From an uncultured Acetatifactor sp. (GTDB lineage Bacteria > Bacillota > Clostridia > Lachnospirales > Lachnospiraceae): a stretch of DNA of 5,956 bases. Below the pieces are notes generated by a model, which did no database searches, was not told where the DNA came from, and was given only the letters and a program-made list of their open reading frames with translations. The stretch lies in NCBI GenBank assembly GCA_947626405.1, contig CANQSE010000137.1, positions 1 to 5,956 of the forward strand, in the 5' to 3' direction. The translations under genes and the position numbers were made by a program. Of the stretch, positions 1-5,096 are shown in pieces (the first letter of the stretch is position 1; every line of letters starts with the position of its first letter).

Positions 1-1281
1 GACGAACTGCAGCTAAAGGCAGCGGCTCAGTGCATACGAAACGGACTCTTTATTCTTGCGGGAGGACCGGGCACAGGAAAGACCACCACCATAAATATAA
101 TTCTGCGCTATTTTGACTCTCAGGGAATGGACATTTACCTTGCCGCACCCACCGGAAGGGCGGCAAAACGCATGACGGAGGCGACGGGATTTGAGGCCGC
201 GACAATACACCGGCTGCTGGAGTTAAACAGCGCGCTGTCGGATGAAGATTCAAGAAGGGTGAGCTTTGAGAGAAATGAGGAAAATCCTCTCGAAGCGGAC
301 GTCATTATCATAGACGAGATGTCAATGGTTGACATACAGCTTTTTCAGTCGCTTTTAAAGGCTGTGACGCCGGGAACAAGGCTTATTCTTGTGGGTGATG
401 TGAACCAGCTCCCAAGCGTGGGACCGGGGCAGGTGCTGAGGGATCTTATCGCAAGCGGCGCTTTCCCGATGATGACGCTTAAGAGAATTTTCCGTCAGGC
501 GGAAAAAAGCGACATTATTGTCAATGCACACAGGATAAACAACGGTCAGCCTATCGCTATGGATAATAAATCAAGGGATTTCTTCATGCTCGAAAGAAAT
601 GACGTAAATGTCATTTATAAGCATATGATCCAGCTTATCAGGGAAATGCTGCCAAAGTATGTAAACGCGGAGCCGTTTGATATCCAGGTGCTCACTCCAA
701 TGCGCAAAGGCCCGCTTGGATGCGAGACGTTAAACGTCATCCTGCAGAGGTACCTCAACCCGCCCGACGAAAAAAAGAAGGAGCATATTAACGGCGACAC
801 TGTTTACCGCGTGGGCGACAAGGTAATGCAGATCAGGAACAACTACCAGCTCGAGTGGGAGGTTGTGAGCCGATACGGCATCCCTGTTGACAGGGGGCGT
901 GGTATTTTCAACGGTGACATGGGAAGAATCACGGAGATAAACGAGGCTGCGTCCGTGCTGGTGGTGGAGTACGATGAACAGCGGAGGGTGACGTACCCCT
1001 TTTCCCTCCTGGACGAGCTTGAACTGTGTTACGCCGTCACCATCCACAAGTCGCAGGGAAGCGAGTACCCGGCGGTGATCCTGCCGCTCCTTAAGGGGCC
1101 GAGGCTTTTATTTAACCGGAACCTCCTGTACACGGCGATTACGAGGGCAAAGAACTGTGTCACAATACTGGGCAGCCGTGACACGGTTGAGGAAATGATA
1201 GAGAATGTGAGTGAAAACAGGCGCTATACGGCGCTTTCAAAGCGCATCGGGGAGGTGTGCGGGCTCGGAGAAGGCTTCTAA
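1..1281 (+). CDS. recD2: RecD2-like 5'-3' DNA helicase, C-terminal part (5' end outside window)
   Basis: ATP-dependent SF1B DNA helicase of the RecD2/YrrC family, which in other bacteria acts in DNA repair and replication-fork maintenance without RecBC. The reading frame is open from base 1, so the start and the N-terminal helix-hairpin-helix region lie upstream; about 426 residues are visible, against roughly 740-850 usual for the family. Helicase motifs appear in order. A Q-motif-like DELQLKAA is at 1-24, Walker A GGPGTGKTTT at 61-90, and Walker B IIIDEMSMVD around 304-333 (DE at 313-318). Motif III LVGDVNQLPSVGPGQ is at 388-432, an arginine-containing RIFRQA follows near 484, motif V VTIHKSQGSEY is at 1036-1068, and motif VI LLYTAITRAKN is at 1123-1155. 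Between motifs IV and V, GDKVMQIRNNYQLEW and the following IFNGDMGRI fit the SH3-like insert. All catalytic motifs seen are intact. comF follows after 15 nt, so the two are probably co-transcribed. The family call is very secure; RecD2 over other RecD/TraA helicases rests on the NNY-LEW/FNGD insert and the absence of a relaxase domain in the visible part. Confidence 0.95.
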   Translation, partial: DELQLKAAAQCIRNGLFILAGGPGTGKTTTINIILRYFDSQGMDIYLAAPTGRAAKRMTEATGFEAATIHRLLELNSALSDEDSRRVSFERNEENPLEADVIIIDEMSMVDIQLFQSLLKAVTPGTRLILVGDVNQLPSVGPGQVLRDLIASGAFPMMTLKRIFRQAEKSDIIVNAHRINNGQPIAMDNKSRDFFMLERNDVNVIYKHMIQLIREMLPKYVNAEPFDIQVLTPMRKGPLGCETLNVILQRYLNPPDEKKKEHINGDTVYRVGDKVMQIRNNYQLEWEVVSRYGIPVDRGRGIFNGDMGRITEINEAASVLVVEYDEQRRVTYPFSLLDELELCYAVTIHKSQGSEYPAVILPLLKGPRLLFNRNLLYTAITRAKNCVTILGSRDTVEEMIENVSENRRYTALSKRIGEVCGLGEGF

Positions 1282-1296
1282 AGAGAGGAGCCATTA

Positions 1297-2025
1297 ATGA
1301 AGTTATCTGAATTGGCGTCAGGACTTGGCAGGAGAGCGGTACAGCTTCTGTATCCGCTGCGCTGTCCCGTCTGCGACGGTATTGTCGTACCGGGCGGAGA
1401 GAGGATATGCACAAGGTGTCTCGGGCGGCTTAAGCCCATGGCGGCGCCGTGGTGCATGCAGTGCGGGAGAACGCTTTCGGGACAGGGGGAATACTGTGGT
1501 GAATGTGGTCCGGGCAGACATAACTATGTCCGCGGGCGGGTACTATACGAATATGACTCCGCGGCAGCCTCAATCTACAGGTTTAAATACGGCGGAAGAC
1601 GGGAATACGCCGGATATTTCGGGCGGCAGGCAGCGCTTTTTCTGGGTGATTTTATCATGGGAACAAGGCCTGACGCCCTTATTCCGATCCCTCTGCACGC
1701 AAACCGCATGGCCGTGCGCGGCTATAACCAGGCTCAGCTTCTGGCGGCGGAAATCGGCGCCGCGACAGGCATACCGGTGCGTCCGGATCTGCTTGCAAGA
1801 GTGAGGGATACCGTGCCGCAAAAGCTGTTATCTTCAAAAGAACGTCAAAATAATTTGAAAAAAGCTTTCCATATATCCGAAAATGATGTAAAATTAAAGA
1901 CAGTTATACTTGTGGACGACATCTATACCACCGGCGCCACGATAGACGAGGCGGCAGGTGAGCTTAAGGGCGCAGGGGTGGAGGAAGTCTATTTTGTAGC
2001 GTTGTCGGGCGCTTTGGGCAGATGA
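1297..2025 (+). CDS. comF: ComF family protein (ComFC-type, double zinc finger plus phosphoribosyltransferase domain)
   Basis: ComF proteins are needed for uptake of transforming DNA in naturally competent bacteria, where ComFC works with the ComFA ATPase in the cytoplasm; they are also widespread in bacteria not known to be competent. The 242-residue product is of normal family length. Its N-terminus has two zinc-ribbon modules: Cys23, Cys26, Cys38, Cys41, then Cys53, Cys56, Cys67, Cys70. The central segment IPIPLHANRMAVRGYNQAQ (about residues 129-147) is the classic ComF signature. The PRPP-binding loop VDDIYTTGAT lies at residues 206-215, followed by the final VYFVALS strand. All eight cysteines and both acidic residues of the loop are present, so the protein looks functional. 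The ATG start is supported by AGAGGAG at 1284-1290. No comFA is visible nearby; the neighbour upstream is recD2 and downstream is a YvyF-like gene, which matches the comFC-yvyF order of Bacillus subtilis. Whether this organism takes up DNA cannot be told from the window. Confidence 0.94.
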   Translation: MKLSELASGLGRRAVQLLYPLRCPVCDGIVVPGGERICTRCLGRLKPMAAPWCMQCGRTLSGQGEYCGECGPGRHNYVRGRVLYEYDSAAASIYRFKYGGRREYAGYFGRQAALFLGDFIMGTRPDALIPIPLHANRMAVRGYNQAQLLAAEIGAATGIPVRPDLLARVRDTVPQKLLSSKERQNNLKKAFHISENDVKLKTVILVDDIYTTGATIDEAAGELKGAGVEEVYFVALSGALGR

Positions 2026-2085
2026 GAAATCGCATACGCAGACCGTATTTGTTTTTTCTCAGCCGTCCGCCGCGTAAAGCGCTCA

Positions 2086-2105
2086 AAGGCGAATTAATTC
2101 GCCTT
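2086..2105. repeat. Perfect 20-bp palindrome between comF and the yvyF-like gene
   Basis: The two arms AAGGCGAATT and AATTCGCCTT are exact reverse complements. As RNA it can fold into an 8-bp stem (AAGGCGAA/TTCGCCTT) with a TTAA loop. It ends 5 nt before the GGAGG ribosome site of the next gene and has no T-run after it, so it is not an ordinary intrinsic terminator. It could be an operator for a dimeric regulator, or an mRNA hairpin affecting translation or processing. The sequence is directly seen; the function is unknown. Confidence 0.6.
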
Positions 2106-2110
2106 GGAAC

Positions 2111-2115
2111 GGAGG
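2111..2115 (+). promoter_or_regulatory. Ribosome binding site fixing the yvyF-like start
   Basis: GGAGG lies 5 nt before the ATG at 2121. The same frame is open back to an ATG at 2022 that overlaps the comF stop, but that upstream ATG has no comparable ribosome site. The strong site here, together with the zinc-finger family start MNIRNCRSCG, places the true start at 2121. Confidence 0.8.
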
Positions 2116-2120
2116 TTACC

Positions 2121-2531
2121 ATGAATATCAGAAATTGCAGATCCTGTGGCCGTATTTTTAACTATCTGTCCGGACCGCCAATCTGTCCGGCGTGCAGAGA
2201 GAGCCAGGAGGCAAAATTCCAGGAAGTGAAGGAATATATACGTGCGCATAAGGGTGTGGGAATTGCGGAGGTGTCCGAGGCGTGCGACGTCGAGCCCGCC
2301 CAGATCCGCCAGTGGCTGAGGGAGGACAGGCTCGAGGTCACGGAGGATTCGCCCATGTTCTTAAACTGCGAGTCCTGCGGCGAGCCGATCCGGAGCGGAA
2401 AATTCTGCGAGCGCTGCAAAAATAAAATGACAAAGGGATTTAACGATGCTTTAAAGACCGGTCATCACGAGCCCGAAAAGCCCGAGAAGCATGACTCGGA
2501 CGGTCACGGGGCCAGGATGAGATTCCTGTAG
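2121..2531 (+). CDS. yvyF: YvyF/TIGR03826-like flagellar-operon protein (zinc finger - HTH - zinc finger)
   Basis: A 136-residue cytoplasmic protein resembling the YvyF (TIGR03826) family, found beside comF and flagellar genes in Firmicutes; its molecular role is poorly defined and regulation of flagellar genes is often suggested. The N-terminus has a treble-cysteine module Cys6-x2-Cys9 and Cys22-x2-Cys25. The middle (about residues 34-73) contains a helix-turn-helix-like stretch, VGIAEVSEACDVEPAQIRQW followed by LREDRLEV, similar to MerR-like winged helices. A second zinc module follows with Cys83-x2-Cys86 and Cys96-x2-Cys99. The C-terminal 30 residues are hydrophilic, rich in His, Glu and Lys, and probably disordered. 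The start at 2121 is chosen for its GGAGG site and the family-like first residues; an open-frame extension back to 2022 would add 33 Arg-rich residues without family support. It lies 95 nt after comF and 23 nt before the next gene. No flagellar gene is visible in the window. A nucleic-acid-binding role is inferred from the HTH-like region only. Confidence 0.85.
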   Translation: MNIRNCRSCGRIFNYLSGPPICPACRESQEAKFQEVKEYIRAHKGVGIAEVSEACDVEPAQIRQWLREDRLEVTEDSPMFLNCESCGEPIRSGKFCERCKNKMTKGFNDALKTGHHEPEKPEKHDSDGHGARMRFL

Positions 2532-2540
2532 GAATGAAAC

Positions 2541-2546
2541 GGGGAA
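2541..2546 (+). promoter_or_regulatory. Ribosome binding site deciding the start of the small membrane protein
   Basis: GGGGAA lies 8 nt before an ATG at 2555. The alternative ATG at 2534 is only 2 nt past the previous stop codon and has just a short GG immediately before it, so the inner start is preferred. The longer form would add seven residues, MKRGIKN. Confidence 0.55.
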
Positions 2547-2554
2547 TAAAGAAT

Positions 2555-2941
2555 ATGCTGAATGAAGAACGCGTCATTTTAATGGCGCACATGGCTTCTT
2601 ACGAGAGCGGCGAGGGGAAGCGTAACGTAAAAATCGGAAATTACTATCGAAGCGATTACATCGCCGTACAGCTGTTAAAATCGGTAGTCTGTTCGACAAT
2701 CGCTTTCGTGGCGGTCTGCGCTCTGTATATTTTTTATGATTTTGAAAATTTTATGCAGAACATTTACGAGATCGAAATTCTTTCCTATGCCAGGAGAGTG
2801 CTTATATATTATGCGCTTACGGTTGTGATCTACGGTGTCATAACGTATTTTGTAAGCACTTACAGGTATGCGCGGGCAAAAAAGAGCCTGAAGTTGTATT
2901 ATCATAATTTAAAAAAGCTGAACTCCCTGTATGACCGGTAA
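2555..2941 (+). CDS. Small two-helix membrane protein of unknown function
   Basis: I do not recognise a named family. The 128-residue product (135 from the ATG at 2534) begins with a hydrophilic, probably cytoplasmic segment MLNEERVILMAHMASYESGE (residues 1-20) and a short motif NVKIGNYYRSDYIAVQ (24-39). Two hydrophobic helices follow, at about 42-61 and 82-103, separated by a short acidic loop, FENFMQNIYEIEIL. The C-terminus is basic (YRYARAKKSLKLYYHNLKKL, about 103-122), so by the positive-inside rule both ends should be cytoplasmic. No signal peptide or catalytic motif is seen. The gene is visibly more A/T-rich than its neighbours, partly because it encodes hydrophobic and Tyr/Phe-rich segments. 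It is 27 nt before the large membrane gene and in the same orientation, which suggests a shared transcript and possibly a shared complex. From memory, proteins of this shape occur upstream of cdaA in Lachnospiraceae, but that needs a search. Confidence 0.75.
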   Translation: MLNEERVILMAHMASYESGEGKRNVKIGNYYRSDYIAVQLLKSVVCSTIAFVAVCALYIFYDFENFMQNIYEIEILSYARRVLIYYALTVVIYGVITYFVSTYRYARAKKSLKLYYHNLKKLNSLYDR

Positions 2942-2968
2942 ACGGTAAGCTTACAGGAAAAGAAAGGC

Positions 2969-4144
2969 ATGAATATCAATATGACGGAATTGCTTGAAAT
3001 AAGAGAAAAAATCAAACTTATATATGTAAGGCTTGAGGTGTTTATTCTTCCGCTGGTAAAATTCCTTATCGCCTTTATCGTACTGCTGACCGTAAACTCA
3101 AGGCTGGGCTACATGGCAAGGCTTGACAATATGGCGATTGTGCTTATTGTGGCTCTGGCATGTTCATTCCTGCCGACGGGTTTCATCCTTTTTTTTGCGG
3201 GTGTATTCAGCCTGATGCACATGTACGCGCTGGGTCTTGAGGCGGCTTTGGTGGGCGGATGCCTGTACCTTGTACTTTATCTTATGTATTTCCGATTAAG
3301 CCCGCGCGATTCGCTGGTGGTTGTGCTGACGCCTCTTTTGTTCTGCTTCCACCTGCCGTACGTGGTGCCGATTGCGGTAGGGCTTCTGTGCGGCCCGGGT
3401 TCAGCCGTTTCCGTGGCATGCGGCATTGCGGTACACTATCTCAATCAGACTTTTATCGACAGCGCCGCCGCCATGAACACCATGGGGGAAGCCGCCGCTA
3501 TCGAAAAAATAAGGCTTCTGATCGACGGCATTATCGGCAACAGGGAGATGCTCGTGATGATCGCTTCCTTTGTCATAACGGTGCTCGTCGTGTACCTGAT
3601 CCGGAGGCTGTCGGTTGATTATGCGTGGACTATTGCAATGATTTCAGGAGCGCTGATAAATATTGTGGTTCTTCTGATAGGCGATCTGATCTATAATATT
3701 AATGTTTCCCTGATAAGCGCTCTGCTGGGCTCGCTGGTGGCGCTGGCCGTTGCCAAGGTCATAGAATTTTTCAGGTTCTGCGTTGATTACAACCGGACGG
3801 AAAAGGTACAGTTTGAGGACGACGAGTATTATTATTACGTCAAGGCGGTTCCCAAGATGACAGTGGCAATGTCAACCAAGACCGTAAAGAAAATCAACTC
3901 CCAGAGAGCGAGAAGCGGCGCATCAAGGGCTACGGCGCCTGTAAGAGGGAGCGCTCCGGCGCGTAGGGACACGGGGCGGCGCATGAGCGACGGAAGATAT
4001 ACATCGTCAGGAAACGGATACGCCCTCTCCGGTACGACGGGGAGAGGATCCAAGGCCAGGACAAAGAGCATCACCATCGGGACCTCGTCGCAGGAGGACG
4101 ATGTGGATGACATTGACTTTATGGATACGGACGATCAGAATTAG
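2969..4144 (+). CDS. Polytopic membrane protein of unknown function with charged C-terminal tail, upstream of cdaA
   Basis: Unnamed 391-residue membrane protein. After a short amphipathic start (LLEIREKIKLIYVR, residues 8-21), about eight or nine hydrophobic segments can be traced: about 24-44, 55-68, 70-88, 91-108, 115-127, 130-158, 194-211, 219-238 and 245-267. A hydrophilic stretch at 160-193 contains EKIRLLIDGIIGNREMLVMI. The membrane part ends in VDYNRTEKVQFEDDEYYYYV (residues 272-291), an acidic and tyrosine-rich motif that looks conserved rather than random. The remaining 100 residues are low-complexity: first a Lys/Arg/Ser/Gly-rich basic part (about 303-370), then an acidic end EDDVDDIDFMDTDDQN. 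This tail is probably cytoplasmic and disordered. AGGAAA at 2955-2960 supports the ATG at 2969; an ATG at 2981 is possible. The stop is 34 nt before cdaA. No transporter, enzyme or MreD-like signature that I can defend is visible. A link to c-di-AMP or envelope functions is inferred only from its position. Confidence 0.8.
   Translation: MNINMTELLEIREKIKLIYVRLEVFILPLVKFLIAFIVLLTVNSRLGYMARLDNMAIVLIVALACSFLPTGFILFFAGVFSLMHMYALGLEAALVGGCLYLVLYLMYFRLSPRDSLVVVLTPLLFCFHLPYVVPIAVGLLCGPGSAVSVACGIAVHYLNQTFIDSAAAMNTMGEAAAIEKIRLLIDGIIGNREMLVMIASFVITVLVVYLIRRLSVDYAWTIAMISGALINIVVLLIGDLIYNINVSLISALLGSLVALAVAKVIEFFRFCVDYNRTEKVQFEDDEYYYYVKAVPKMTVAMSTKTVKKINSQRARSGASRATAPVRGSAPARRDTGRRMSDGRYTSSGNGYALSGTTGRGSKARTKSITIGTSSQEDDVDDIDFMDTDDQN
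4113..4141 (+). promoter_or_regulatory. Possible sigma-A promoter for cdaA-cdaR
   Basis: TTGACT (4113-4118) matches the -35 consensus at five of six bases, and CAGAAT (4136-4141) matches the -10 at four of six, with exactly 17 nt between them. Transcription would begin near 4148, leaving about 30 nt of leader with the AGGGGAAG ribosome site before the cdaA ATG. The element lies inside the acidic 3' end of the preceding gene (codons for DIDFMDTDDQ), so it may be a chance match. Confidence 0.25.
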
Positions 4145-4178
4145 TCCGGAAAAATGAACGAGGGGAAGCAGAACCGCA

Positions 4179-5096
4179 ATGCATTGGTTTGTGACTTTAC
4201 AGCAATGGTTCGGAACCGTTGGCGACAGTATAGTGGAATATATGAAAAACTCCATGGTCTATATAACGACCATGAATATTTATGATGTCTTTGAAATCCT
4301 CATCATAGCGTTTCTGGTGTATTATATGCTGAGCTGGGTGAAGGCTACAAGGGCATGGCTTCTGCTGCGCGGAATTATTGTGATTATGGTATTCCTTGCG
4401 CTTGCGTTTCTGATGGATATGAGCACCATCAAATGGCTTGCGCAGAATGTGCTCAGTTTTGCGGTGATGGCCTTTATCGTCGTAATGCAGCCTGAGCTCA
4501 GACGGGCCCTGGAAAATCTGGGGCGCCATAACTTCCTGCCCTCGTCTATTTTTTCAGATTCGACACACAGGGAGCAGGAGCTTTTTTCGGAGAAGACCAT
4601 CAACGAAATTACCAAGGCGTGCGTCGAGATGGGAAAGGTGAGAACGGGGGCGCTTATAGTCATAGAGCAGAAGGAATCCCTTGTCGAGTATGAGCGCACG
4701 GGGATCCAGGTGGACGCAATCGTCTCAAACCAGCTTCTTATCAACATATTTGAGCACAACACGCCCCTCCACGACGGGGCTGTGATAATACGCGGAAACA
4801 GAGTGACATACGCCACATGCTATCTCCCTCTTTCCAATAATCCGGAGCTTAAGGCGATGGGAGTCGGAACAAGGCACAGGGCAGGGGTCGGAATCTCCGA
4901 GGTTGCTGACTCTTTGACGGTGATAGTGTCCGAGCAGACCGGAAAGATAAGCGTGGCGTACACGGGAAAAATAGAGACGAATCTCAGCTCGGAGCAGCTT
5001 CGCGAGCGGCTCCAGATGATTTTAAACAACAAAATGTCGGAAGAAAAAACCTCCGGAAAGAAAAAAAGGATAGGAAAGCGCAGGGAAAAGCAATAG
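4179..5096 (+). CDS. cdaA: Membrane diadenylate cyclase CdaA (c-di-AMP synthase)
   Basis: CdaA joins two ATP molecules into cyclic di-AMP, the Firmicutes second messenger that controls potassium and osmolyte transport and cell-wall homeostasis. The 305-residue protein has the CdaA layout. Three membrane helices are seen at about 34-52, 62-79 and 87-103, followed by the family linker QPELRRALENLGR (104-116) and the DisA_N/DAC catalytic domain (about 130-265). Catalytic motifs are intact: LHDGAVII with Asp199-Gly200-Ala201 (4773-4781) and GTRHRAGVG with Arg232-His233-Arg234 (4872-4880). The C-terminus (about 288-305) is very Lys/Arg-rich. The ATG is supported by AGGGGAAG at 4161-4168, about 10 nt upstream. 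This start gives roughly 30 residues before the first helix, a little more than in typical CdaA. cdaR begins at the next base after the stop, as in the conserved cdaA-cdaR pair. The activity assignment is very secure from the motifs; only the exact N-terminus is open. Confidence 0.97.
   Translation: MHWFVTLQQWFGTVGDSIVEYMKNSMVYITTMNIYDVFEILIIAFLVYYMLSWVKATRAWLLLRGIIVIMVFLALAFLMDMSTIKWLAQNVLSFAVMAFIVVMQPELRRALENLGRHNFLPSSIFSDSTHREQELFSEKTINEITKACVEMGKVRTGALIVIEQKESLVEYERTGIQVDAIVSNQLLINIFEHNTPLHDGAVIIRGNRVTYATCYLPLSNNPELKAMGVGTRHRAGVGISEVADSLTVIVSEQTGKISVAYTGKIETNLSSEQLRERLQMILNNKMSEEKTSGKKKRIGKRREKQ

Noticed and set aside
329..358. TTGACA inside recD2 as a promoter -35
   Set aside because: It encodes the conserved Walker B surroundings (VDI), and no good -10 follows at proper spacing.
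1325..1804. Open frame of 159 codons overlapping comF on the same strand
   Set aside because: Out-of-frame shadow of comF; no family motif, whereas the comF frame has all zinc and PRPP-loop residues.
2034..2060. Short hairpin (ATACG/CGTAT) followed by a T-rich run just after comF, resembling a terminator
   Set aside because: The stem is only 5 bp with two G-C pairs and the T-run is interrupted; too weak to call a terminator.
2075..2100. TAAA in the comF-yvyF gap as a flagellar sigma-D (sigma-28) promoter
   Set aside because: No GCCGATA-like -10 at 15-16 nt downstream.
2926..2957. Inverted repeat CCTGTA...TACAGG and palindrome GTAAGCTTAC around the end of the small membrane gene
   Set aside because: Six-base arms with a 20-nt loop and a 10-bp palindrome are expected by chance; no T-run follows.
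4322..4816. Open frame of 164 codons on the minus strand across cdaA
   Set aside because: Antisense shadow of a strongly supported cdaA coding region; no ribosome site or recognisable domain.
5061..5067. Run of seven A near the end of cdaA as a possible frameshift site
   Set aside because: It is not phased as a -1 slippery heptamer, and the zero frame ends cleanly at the cdaR start; it simply encodes a Lys-rich tail.
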